A stretch of DNA of 14,023 nt from Geobacter sp. UBA4074 (GCA_002383415.1 DFYU01000069.1:1-14023), one strand, 5' to 3'; counted from the stretch's first letter, positions 7,934-14,023 are shown. Made by a program: numbers and translations. Notes: generated by a model from the sequence alone, not told the origin.

Positions 7934-9970
7934 TTATTTAATGCCTTTTTTGTGCATGGTCGGTCCGTATTGCTTGTCCATCCCCTGGATATGGTTGATC
8001 AGCCAGTTCTTGAGGAAGTTCATGATCTCCTGCCCCAGGGCGGTGCCGGCCCGGTATTTGGCCAAAATATCGTTGAGTTGGTTCACCAGCGCCTCGTGGG
8101 CCTTTTTCTGGTCGGCCAGACCGGCATAGTTGGCCTGCTGCATCAGCTGTTCCTCGTGGCTGAAGTGGGTCTTGGTGTAGGCCACCAGCTCGTCAAGGAT
8201 GGTGCCGATGGCTTCGTTGCTACGGCCTGCGCGCATCGCGGCATATAGGTTGTTGATGATGTCGATCAGCCGTTGGTGCTCCTGATCCATCTGCTTGACC
8301 GTGACACTGTAGCTGTTGCTCCAGACAATCAGTTTACCCGATTCGGAGAGCTTGAACTGGCCGACCACCTTCTGCAGCTCTTCGGAAAGACGGGAAAGGT
8401 GTTGGGCTGTCCCCACGGTGGTCCGGGAGTGCTCCATGGTCTGCTGGGCAATGGTGGTGATCTGATGAATGTTGTTGCTGATCTCGCTGGTGGTGGCGGT
8501 CTGCTCTTCAGCTGCAGTGGCAATCTGTTGTACCTGCAGGTTTACGGCATTGATTTCATCCTGAATACGCCGCAGTGCCTCGCCGGAGCGGGCTGCCTCT
8601 TCAGTGCCCTGTTCTACCTCGGCAACCCCTTCTTCCATGGCCGATACAGCGGTTTTGGTCTCCTGCTGGATCGCTTTGATCATCTGGTCGATCTCGCGGG
8701 TCGCCTTGGTGGTGCGCTCGGCCAGGGCCCGCACCTCGTCGGCCACCACGGCAAAGCCGCGCCCCTGTTCGCCGGCCCGGGCCGCTTCGATGGCGGCATT
8801 TAAGGCCAGCAGATTGGTCTGATCGGCAATATCCTGGATGGTGCCGATGATCGAACCGATCTGGTCGCTGCGTGCTCCCAGTCCTTCGACGGTCTGGGCC
8901 GAGGCCTGTACCCGTTCAGCGATGCGTTGCATCACGCTGATCGATTTTTCCACCACTGCCGCCCCGTGGGCAGCCGCTTCATTGGCCCGGTCGGCACCTT
9001 CGGCCGCCAGCATGCAGTTCTGGGCGATATCGCCCGAGGTGGCGGACATCTCCTCGCTGGCAGTGGCCACGGTGATGGCCTGCGAGGCCACATCCTCGGC
9101 ACCGCTTACCATCTCCTGGGCATTCTGCTGCATTTCTCGGGATGAGCCGGCAACGTGGGTCGCTGAATCAGAGAGAGTGCCGATCAGCTCTCGCAGCGAA
9201 TTGACCATGTTCTGGAATGACACCGACAGTTGGCCCACCTCGTCGCCGGTATCTACCTCCACCTGCACGCCCAGGTCGCCAGTGGCCACCTTTTCAGCCC
9301 CGCTGGCCAGCTGTTTAAGCGGTCTGGTCATGCTGCGTGCAAAGCTGATGATGATCAGCAGTCCGACGCCGATATTGGCGATGATGATCAGGATAATCCA
9401 GACCCGGGTGGTCTTGGATATGGCCAGGGCCCTGCTGCTCTCCTTTTCCGACTGGTCAATGGCGAACTTTTCCAGCTTATCCAGCGCGGCCAGAGCCTGG
9501 TTGAAGCTCTTGCTGGATGCACCCATTATCAGCGCCGCGCTCGTCGCCTGGTCGGCCCCTTGCTGGGCAGCGTCCTTGATAGCTGGGTAGGCCGCCAGAT
9601 AGGTCTCCCAGGCCTGCTTGAACTCGTCATAGACGGCCTTTTCCTCCGGGGAGGCGAGCAGTTTCTCGTACGCGGCCTGTTCCTGCTTGAATTTTTCGGT
9701 CATCGATTCGTTTCGCTGGGCGTACTTTTCCTTGTCGGCAGGTTGTGGTGCAATCACCATCAGCAGCTCTCCGCGTCGATGGCTGCCCAGCAAGGCGTTC
9801 ATGGCGGTTACGGAATGGATGGCCGGAATCTGCGTTGTGGCGATCTCGCTGGCCAGTGTGCCGATTCTGCTGTTCTGTACGATGGCATAGATGCCCAATA
9901 CACTGGAAAGCAGGATGACGATCAGGAAGGTGATAATCATCTTGGTGGCGATGGTAAGCTTGGTGAGCAT
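7934..9970 (-). CDS. Methyl-accepting chemotaxis protein with C-terminal bacteriohemerythrin domain
   Basis: A 678-residue chemoreceptor. Transmembrane helices are near residues 10-31 and 188-210, enclosing a four-helix-bundle sensor. A HAMP domain (about 211-262, starting RSMTRPL) leads to the methyl-accepting coiled coil, whose conserved tip is DQTNLLALNAAIEAARAGEQ (383-402). A hemerythrin domain occupies 548-672. Its iron ligands by family alignment are H565, H602, E606, H625, H660 and D665. The position expected to hold the remaining His, four residues before H625, is Q621. The domain should sense O2 or NO inside the cell and tune the CheA kinase. The start is ATG 9970 with GGAGGA (9976-9981 on the + numbering) about 5 nt upstream. 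It follows the radical SAM gene by 75 nt and precedes the haem kinase by 6 nt; MCP and kinase look like one transcript. Confidence 0.94.
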   Translation of the reverse strand: MLTKLTIATKMIITFLIVILLSSVLGIYAIVQNSRIGTLASEIATTQIPAIHSVTAMNALLGSHRRGELLMVIAPQPADKEKYAQRNESMTEKFKQEQAAYEKLLASPEEKAVYDEFKQAWETYLAAYPAIKDAAQQGADQATSAALIMGASSKSFNQALAALDKLEKFAIDQSEKESSRALAISKTTRVWIILIIIANIGVGLLIIISFARSMTRPLKQLASGAEKVATGDLGVQVEVDTGDEVGQLSVSFQNMVNSLRELIGTLSDSATHVAGSSREMQQNAQEMVSGAEDVASQAITVATASEEMSATSGDIAQNCMLAAEGADRANEAAAHGAAVVEKSISVMQRIAERVQASAQTVEGLGARSDQIGSIIGTIQDIADQTNLLALNAAIEAARAGEQGRGFAVVADEVRALAERTTKATREIDQMIKAIQQETKTAVSAMEEGVAEVEQGTEEAARSGEALRRIQDEINAVNLQVQQIATAAEEQTATTSEISNNIHQITTIAQQTMEHSRTTVGTAQHLSRLSEELQKVVGQFKLSESGKLIVWSNSYSVTVKQMDQEHQRLIDIINNLYAAMRAGRSNEAIGTILDELVAYTKTHFSHEEQLMQQANYAGLADQKKAHEALVNQLNDILAKYRAGTALGQEIMNFLKNWLINHIQGMDKQYGPTMHKKGIK

Positions 9971-10045
9971 GCTGATCCTCCAGAAGGGGTAAAAGGTGTC
10001 TGCAGGTAGTCTATCGCGGAAGCGTTAAAGTTCAAGCAGACGAAT

Positions 10046-11557
10046 CTATTGTTTTCTTGTGCAGTAGGGGTCTTTGTTGCTGAAGGGGTCCAGTCCGAAG
10101 CTGGCGGTGACCGCCATGCAGCCGCCGCAGACGGGGCGCAGATCGCAGCCGATGCATGCTGTAGAGCCGGAGCGGTAGCGGGTTGCCAGCTCAGAGCCGT
10201 AGATTGTTTCGAGGGACTGCTCCCGGATGTTGCCAAGCGGAGAGGGCAGCTTGCGGCAGGCGTGGACTTCACCGTCGGAGAGGATCGAGAGGAAGTTGAA
10301 GGCTGCACCGCAGCCAAAGCCGGCGCAACCACCAAACAGTGGCCGCTCCTGTTGCTCAAACACACAGTTGAGCAGGCTGTCCTTGAGGGCGAGTACCGTT
10401 ATCTCCGGCAGTGCTGCAACATAGTCGTTGAGAAAGTCCTGGTACTCTTCAATACTGGGTAGCGCGAGCTTGGCACCTTCACCGAACAAGGCCAGGCGGT
10501 TGAAGGTAAGGCCACCGGTTATCCCGGCCAACTCGCGGCCCAGCGGGAGCACCTGATTAAGGTTGGCCTTGGTCAGGGTCAGCATGACCAGATTGGGGAT
10601 ACCCAGTTCGGTTAAGAGTTTCAGGAAGGCTACGGTGCGACGGTAGTTGCCTGCGCCGCGAATCTGATCGTTGTGCTGTTCGAGCCCTTCCAGGCTGACT
10701 TGATAATAGACCGGCGGTTGGATTGCCATCATTCCTTCCAGGGTGGCACGGTCGCTGGCATTGCCCAGGATGGCGATCATCAGGCCGTGGTCGGCGGCTG
10801 CCTGGTATAGCTCGAAGAAGCGGGGGTGCAGCAGCGGGTTGCCGCCGGTCAACGTTACCTGGGGGCGTACAAAGCGCTGCCGGCAGAAGTCCCGCAACTC
10901 TTGCATCAGCCCGAGGGCGCGATCAAAGGGGAAGTCAGCCCTGTGACTGCGGTCATAGCAATGCTTGCAGGACAGGTCACAACTCTGGGTCAGGTGCCAC
11001 TGCAGGGTAAAGACCTCGGCCGCAGCACGGTCGGTGGGGCGACGCAAGCGGGATGACGGTGATAGCAGAATGCCGGAGTGTATCGCGGCACTCAGCAGAT
11101 CATCGATAACAGCGACGGAGACCCCTGCGGTCCGGGCGGCCTGCTCGGGACTGATCTCCTCGGCCACCAGTTTGATGGCCAGTAGCTGTTCCGGCTTGGC
11201 CGCAGTGCAACGCAGGCGGTTACTCGAAGGCTCTCGCCAGACCGCGACCATTTCTTCACCTGCGGTAACCTGGGCAAGCCGCTCTTCGCTGATGGCTGTC
11301 ACGAGTGGCGGCAGGTTGCGCCAGCCCAGGGTGACCAGTTCCAGGGAGGGATTCAGGCAGAGGCTGGTCAGTTCTTCCCGGGATGGGATGACAGCCGTCA
11401 ATGAGCGGTGACAAAGCAGTTCTAGTCGGGCCAGCGTTGGAAGCCATGGCAGGTGGTGCGGGTCCTGGCCGTTGGCCAGGTAGTCTGGAATGTCTTCCAG
11501 GGCGAGCGTTTTCTGTGCAGTACCGATAGTGCGGTCCCAGGCAGCCTGGCCCATCAA
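10046..11557 (-). CDS. Radical SAM/SPASM peptide maturase of the Sec/Cys peptide cassette
   Basis: A 503-residue radical SAM enzyme. The [4Fe-4S]-SAM motif is C193, C197 and C200 in CDLSCKHCY, with GGNP (238-241) as the SAM-contact motif. The C-terminal SPASM-like region is rich in cysteines (C411, C416, C434, C468, C471, C477, C480, C499), including CIGCDLRPVCGGC, fit for auxiliary Fe-S clusters. Enzymes of this build install thioether or C-C links in ribosomal peptides. Residues ~1-180 are an extension with a winged-helix-like stretch (EQAARTAGVSVAVIDDLL) that could hold the precursor leader; this is inference. It lies downstream of and on the same strand as two SGCGG/SG-Sec-GG peptide genes, matching what I recall as the 'selenobiotic family' maturase. 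The start is uncertain: TTG 11557 is followed at once by ATG 11554 and neither has a clear ribosome site. Confidence 0.88.
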   Translation of the reverse strand: MMGQAAWDRTIGTAQKTLALEDIPDYLANGQDPHHLPWLPTLARLELLCHRSLTAVIPSREELTSLCLNPSLELVTLGWRNLPPLVTAISEERLAQVTAGEEMVAVWREPSSNRLRCTAAKPEQLLAIKLVAEEISPEQAARTAGVSVAVIDDLLSAAIHSGILLSPSSRLRRPTDRAAAEVFTLQWHLTQSCDLSCKHCYDRSHRADFPFDRALGLMQELRDFCRQRFVRPQVTLTGGNPLLHPRFFELYQAAADHGLMIAILGNASDRATLEGMMAIQPPVYYQVSLEGLEQHNDQIRGAGNYRRTVAFLKLLTELGIPNLVMLTLTKANLNQVLPLGRELAGITGGLTFNRLALFGEGAKLALPSIEEYQDFLNDYVAALPEITVLALKDSLLNCVFEQQERPLFGGCAGFGCGAAFNFLSILSDGEVHACRKLPSPLGNIREQSLETIYGSELATRYRSGSTACIGCDLRPVCGGCMAVTASFGLDPFSNKDPYCTRKQ

Positions 11558-11615
11558 TGTGCGGGTGGTGGGGAAAATGGCAGTTACCTCGTCAGGCAGC
11601 TTTTGCCTCGATGAA

Positions 11616-11652
11616 CGGGCGGCGGACGTCTTCTAGTAACGTCTGCCGCCCG
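11616..11652 (-). promoter_or_regulatory. Hairpin between selenopeptide gene and maturase (possible attenuator or processing site)
   Basis: Arms CGGGCGGCGGACGT (11616-11629) and ACGTCTGCCGCCCG (11639-11652) pair over 14 positions with one mismatch in the - strand RNA, around a 9-nt loop. It sits 14 nt after the selenopeptide stop and 58 nt before the maturase start. There is no good U-run after it, so it is more likely a partial terminator, a 3'-end stabiliser or a cleavage site than a full terminator. Confidence 0.7.
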
Positions 11653-11666
11653 GATGCTGCAGCCAA

Positions 11667-12005
11667 CTACTTGTTTTGGGTACCGCCGGTACCCGTGGCG
11701 CCACCTCAGCCACTGGCACCTCAGCCGCTGGCACCAGGCTTCTGCCCTGGTTTTTCAGCAGGCTTTTGTTGCGCGGGTTTCTGCTCTTCGGCCGCTTTGT
11801 CCTTGTCGGTTTTTTTGTCCTCGGCGCTCCCGGCGCCGGTTTTACCGCCTCAGCCACTGCCCGAACCTTCTTGTTGGGTGCTCCCGGCACCCTGTTTCCC
11901 GCCTCAACCACTGGCCCCCTGAACCTGCGTCGGCAAAGCTACCCCTGCCATCAGGCCAGCAATGCCGAGCCCTGCAACCGCCTTTTTAATCGTGTCCTTG
12001 TCCAT
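11667..12005 (-). CDS. Selenocysteine-containing RiPP precursor peptide (four in-frame UGA codons)
   Basis: Reading UGA as selenocysteine (U) gives an uninterrupted 112-residue peptide from ATG 12005 to TAG 11667. Residues 1-33 are a leader: MDKDTIKK, a hydrophobic VAGLGIAGLMAG, then TQVQGASG, resembling a signal peptide. The four UGAs are at 11904-11906 (U34), 11850-11852 (U52), 11721-11723 (U95) and 11706-11708 (U100), each in an SG-U-G motif. A Lys/Glu/Gln/Pro-rich linker (62-90) separates the two pairs. The Cys paralogue upstream has the same length, the same VAGLGIAGL leader core and Cys at position 95. Three UGAs are followed by SECIS-like hairpins. The ribosome site is near perfect (GGAGGTGA) and a promoter precedes it. 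A normal gene finder sees only fragments here. The likely fate is modification of Sec by the downstream radical SAM enzyme, then export. selA, selB and selC must exist elsewhere. Confidence 0.88.
11678..11694 (-). promoter_or_regulatory. SECIS-like hairpin for UGA-100
   Basis: In the - strand RNA the hairpin is GGGUAC-CGGCG-GUACCC: 6 bp, or 7 bp if the loop closes to GGC. It starts exactly 11 nt after the UGA at 11706-11708. It is the third hairpin with the same spacing and size, and it ends 9 nt before the TAG stop. Confidence 0.72.
11822..11838 (-). promoter_or_regulatory. SECIS-like hairpin for UGA-52
   Basis: In the - strand RNA the hairpin is CGGCGC-CGGGA-GCGCCG: a perfect 6-bp stem, with the same loop as the UGA-34 hairpin, again starting exactly 11 nt after the UGA at 11850-11852. 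The stem bases differ from the first copy while pairing is kept. Confidence 0.75.
11876..11892 (-). promoter_or_regulatory. SECIS-like hairpin for UGA-34
   Basis: In the - strand RNA the hairpin is GGGUGC-CGGGA-GCACCC: a perfect 6-bp stem with a 5-nt G-rich loop, beginning exactly 11 nt after the UGA at 11904-11906. From memory, E. coli fdhF has a UGA-to-minihairpin gap of the same size and a similar GGUUGC...GCACC stem with GG in the loop. Confidence 0.75.
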
Positions 12006-12010
12006 ACTGC

Positions 12011-12018
12011 TCACCTCC
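12011..12018 (-). promoter_or_regulatory. Ribosome binding site fixing the selenopeptide start
   Basis: GGAGGTGA, an extended match to the anti-Shine-Dalgarno, lies 5 nt before ATG 12005 on the - strand. It marks a true gene start directly upstream of a frame that would otherwise stop at codon 34. Confidence 0.9.
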
Positions 12019-12046
12019 CTTCCGGATCAACTTCGGTCAGGTAGAG

Positions 12047-12073
12047 ATTTTACCACAGTGAGACAAATGTCAA
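12047..12073 (-). promoter_or_regulatory. Probable sigma-70 promoter of the selenopeptide gene
   Basis: A perfect TTGACA (12073-12068) and TAAAAT (12052-12047, 5 of 6) stand 15 nt apart, slightly short spacing, in the 87-nt gap between the two peptide genes. The implied leader is about 35 nt. It would let the Sec peptide and maturase be expressed apart from the Cys peptide. Confidence 0.55.
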
Positions 12074-12092
12074 ATCGGTAAAAGCGATAGGT

Positions 12093-12431
12093 CTATTGCT
12101 GAGGTGGTTCCGGTTTAGCAGCACCGCCGCAACCGGAGGCGCCGCCACAACCGCTCATCCCCGGTTTGGCAGGAGCTGCACCTTCGGCTGCCGGTGCTTG
12201 CATGGCTCCTCCGCAACTGCTGGCGCCGCCATTCTTTTTCTTCATCTTCTCGCACTTCGGGCATTTTTCCATACCGCCGCAACCACTGGGTCCTGCCTCG
12301 GTGGCTGGTTTGGCACCGTCGGTGCTTGGTGTCGGATGTACATGTTCTGCTGCAGCGGGTGCTGTCAGCCCTGCTACCAGACCGGCAATGCCCAGTCCGG
12401 CGACGAGGTTTCTGATGGCGTGGTGGTCCAT
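12093..12431 (-). CDS. Cysteine-type RiPP precursor peptide, paralogue of the selenopeptide
   Basis: A 112-residue peptide with no UGA. The leader, about residues 1-28 (MDHHAIRN, then VAGLGIAGLVAG and a signal-peptidase-like PAAAE), shares VAGLGIAGL with the Sec peptide. The core carries SGCGG at C51, CPKC at C57/C60, SSCGG at C73, and the C-terminal double motif SGCGGASGCGG at C95 and C101. The last pair aligns with U95 and U100 of the Sec peptide. There is a His/Pro-rich spacer (30-35) and a Lys patch (KMKKK). The ribosome site AGGGAG is 9 nt upstream of ATG 12431. The likely role is a second substrate of the same radical SAM enzyme with Cys in place of Sec. I see no SECIS-like hairpin 11 nt after its motif Cys codons. 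The region upstream to valS (12432-12568) is AT-rich without a convincing - strand promoter. Confidence 0.82.
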   Translation of the reverse strand: MDHHAIRNLVAGLGIAGLVAGLTAPAAAEHVHPTPSTDGAKPATEAGPSGCGGMEKCPKCEKMKKKNGGASSCGGAMQAPAAEGAAPAKPGMSGCGGASGCGGAAKPEPPQQ

Positions 12432-12568
12432 GACGAGTTCTCCCTGTTTTGTGTGTAATGCGTTTGTTGACCGCAGAAGTAAAGTTATTCATTCGTTTAA
12501 TAAAATGCAAGCTTATTTTTAATGAGTAGGTGCTGGCATTCAGCAACCTGGCTGTCAGCTGCAGAACC

Positions 12569-12598
12569 TTGACCAGTCAGCCTGCCTGGGTGTATAAA
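12569..12598 (+). promoter_or_regulatory. Probable sigma-70 promoter of valS
   Basis: TTGACC (12569-12574, 5 of 6) and TATAAA (12593-12598, 5 of 6) are separated by 18 nt. The transcript would start near 12605, about 40 nt before the valS ATG, too short a leader for a T-box. The 213-bp gap between the divergent peptide gene and valS holds nothing else I can identify. Confidence 0.65.
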
Positions 12599-12644
12599 AA
12601 CTAACTTTTGCATCAATTACTTGACTCGTTAGGAATGGGCAGCG

Positions 12645-14023
12645 ATGGAAACCAGAGAACTTGCCAAGGGGTATGAACCCCATGAGGTTGAAAAACGGTG
12701 GTACGCAGAGTGGCTGCAGAAGGGGTATTTTCACGCAGAGGCAGGCGGTGATGCTGCACGGAAGCCGTACAGTATCGTGATTCCCCCTCCCAATGTGACC
12801 GGCGCCCTGCATATGGGCCACGCCCTCAACAATACCCTGCAGGATGTTCTCTGCCGCTGGAAGCGGATGACCGGCCATAATGTACTCTGGATGCCCGGCA
12901 CCGACCATGCCGGTATCGCCACCCAGAATGTGGTGGAGCGGCAGTTGGCCGCCGAGGGTAAGGACCGACACGAGTTGGGCCGCGAGGCGTTCATCGAGCG
13001 GGTCTGGCAGTGGAAGGGTGAATCCGGCGGGCAGATCATCGGCCAGTTGAAACGGCTGGGTGCCTCCTGTGACTGGGAGCGCGAACGTTTTACCATGGAT
13101 GCGGGCCTGTCCAAGGCGGTGCGCACCGTGTTCGTCAAGCTGTACCAGGACGGGCTGATCTACCGTGACAACCGTCTGATCAACTGGTGTCCCCGTTGCC
13201 ATACCGCTCTGTCGGACATTGAGGTGGAACACGAAGAGAAGAAGGGGCACCTCTGGCATATCCGCTACCCGGTGGTGGGCCAGCCGGGTCGTTTTGTGAC
13301 CGTTGCCACCACCCGGCCCGAGACCATGCTGGGGGATACCGCCGTAGCCGTGCATCCCGAAGACGAGCGCTACGCCGATCTGCATGGCGCCAGGGTGCTG
13401 CTGCCGTTGGTCAACCGCGAAATTCCGGTGGTGGCTGACGAGTATGTGGACCGTGAGTTTGGCACCGGTGTGGTCAAGATCACCCCGGCCCACGACTTCA
13501 ACGATTTTGAGGTGGGCCTGCGGCACGGTCTGGACAAGATCAACGTAATGGACGAGTCCGGTGTGATCACTGCCGCCGGTCATCAGTACGAAGGGATGGA
13601 CCGCTTCGCCGCACGGACCAAGATCGTTGAAGATCTGGAGGCGGCCGGGCTGCTGGACAAGATCGACGACCACGGCCTGTCGGTGGGGGGCTGTTACCGC
13701 TGTAAAACCGTGGTGGAGCCGTACCTGTCGTTGCAGTGGTACGTCAAGGTGGGCCCCCTGGCCGAGCAGGCGCTTGCGGCGGTCAAAGACGGCCGTACCC
13801 GCATTCTGCCGAAGCAGTGGGAAAACACCTATTACGACTGGATGGAGAACATCCGCGACTGGTGCATCTCGCGCCAGATCTGGTGGGGCCATCGCATCCC
13901 GGCCTGGTTCTGCGACCACTGCGGCAAGGTGACGGTGGCGATGGAAGATCCCAGCCAGTGTTCCCATTGCGGTAGCGACGAGCTGCGTCAGGAAACCGAC
14001 GTGCTGGACACCTGGTTTTCTTC
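12645..14023 (+). CDS. valS: Valyl-tRNA synthetase (N-terminal 459 residues, cut by window end)
   Basis: A class I aminoacyl-tRNA synthetase that charges tRNA-Val in the cytoplasm. The frame is open from ATG 12645 to the window end. PPPNVTGALHMGH (residues 47-59) carries the HIGH-type ATP motif with the valine-type context, and MPGTDHAG follows. The CP1 editing domain has TTRPETMLGDTA (222-233). WCISRQIWWG starts at W406. C423/C426 (CDHC) and C439/C442 (CSHC) look like a zinc-ribbon pair, and the sequence ends in LDTWFSS. The KMSKS loop and anticodon-binding domain lie beyond the window. The start follows AGGA about 10 nt upstream; an in-frame TTG at 12621 is blocked by a TAG. It is divergent from the RiPP cassette, with its own promoter. 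Confidence 0.96.
   Translation, partial: METRELAKGYEPHEVEKRWYAEWLQKGYFHAEAGGDAARKPYSIVIPPPNVTGALHMGHALNNTLQDVLCRWKRMTGHNVLWMPGTDHAGIATQNVVERQLAAEGKDRHELGREAFIERVWQWKGESGGQIIGQLKRLGASCDWERERFTMDAGLSKAVRTVFVKLYQDGLIYRDNRLINWCPRCHTALSDIEVEHEEKKGHLWHIRYPVVGQPGRFVTVATTRPETMLGDTAVAVHPEDERYADLHGARVLLPLVNREIPVVADEYVDREFGTGVVKITPAHDFNDFEVGLRHGLDKINVMDESGVITAAGHQYEGMDRFAARTKIVEDLEAAGLLDKIDDHGLSVGGCYRCKTVVEPYLSLQWYVKVGPLAEQALAAVKDGRTRILPKQWENTYYDWMENIRDWCISRQIWWGHRIPAWFCDHCGKVTVAMEDPSQCSHCGSDELRQETDVLDTWFS

Noticed and set aside
11678..11694. Hairpin near the end of the selenopeptide gene as an intrinsic terminator
   Set aside because: It lies before the stop codon with no U-run and matches the spacing and size of the two other UGA-linked hairpins.
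11633..11911. 92-codon open frame on the - strand starting MVEAGNRV
   Set aside because: It is the +1 frame of the selenopeptide gene, lacks a ribosome site and leader, and gives a Pro/Arg/Lys-rich string with no family resemblance.
11667..12005. Reading the UGA-interrupted gene as a pseudogene
   Set aside because: No frameshift or other stop codon, identical motif around every UGA, regular hairpins, strong ribosome site, and a same-length Cys paralogue all argue for a working gene.
12599..12644. T-box or other riboswitch in front of valS
   Set aside because: The predicted leader is only about 40 nt, too short for a T-box, and no specifier-loop structure is visible.
12555..13967. 470-codon open frame on the - strand
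   Set aside because: It lies antisense to valS, whose synthetase motifs are unmistakable; the translation is His/Gly/Val-rich with no recognisable domain, as expected of an antisense shadow.

Overview
The window looks like chromosomal DNA from a Geobacter/Trichlorobacter-type member of the Desulfuromonadia (Geobacteraceae). I infer this from the ferredoxin-linked 2-oxoacid oxidoreductase, a sensor kinase with a periplasmic c-type haem motif, a chemoreceptor with a hemerythrin tail, and a selenopeptide/radical-SAM cassette. No species can be named from the sequence alone.

Left part, + strand: the tail of korA, then korB and korC (2-oxoglutarate:ferredoxin oxidoreductase alpha, beta and gamma subunits). 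A 124-bp imperfect inverted repeat lies between korB and korC, and a strong intrinsic terminator follows. Next come a YdfG-like short-chain dehydrogenase and, behind a recognisable promoter, a tightly overlapping set: pabA/trpG, lhgO (L-2-hydroxyglutarate oxidase) and hldD (ADP-heptose epimerase). hldD runs tail to tail into the next block and overlaps it by 49 bp.

Middle, - strand: a hemerythrin-tailed methyl-accepting chemotaxis protein (MCP), followed 6 nt later by a PAS histidine kinase with a periplasmic CxxCH haem site. Both are plausible oxygen/redox sensors.

Right part, - strand: the most interesting region. Reading in the direction of transcription there is a 112-residue Cys peptide with SGCGG motifs. 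Next is a second 112-residue peptide gene that ordinary gene finding misses, because four in-frame UGA codons sit exactly where the paralogue has cysteines (SG-UGA-G). Last comes a radical SAM/SPASM maturase. Three of the four UGA codons are followed, after exactly 11 nt, by a 17-nt hairpin of the same geometry (6 bp stem, 5 nt loop), as expected for bacterial SECIS elements. I read this as a Sec/Cys ribosomally made, post-translationally modified peptide (RiPP) cassette, probably of the type curated as 'selenobiotic' peptides (family name from memory, not checked). The maturase would modify both precursors, and both carry signal-peptide-like leaders, so the product is probably exported. A 14-bp hairpin between the selenopeptide and the maturase may set their expression ratio.

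Far right, + strand: valS, divergent from the peptide cassette, with its own promoter and cut by the window end before the KMSKS motif. I see no tRNA, rRNA, CRISPR array, insertion sequence or transposase.
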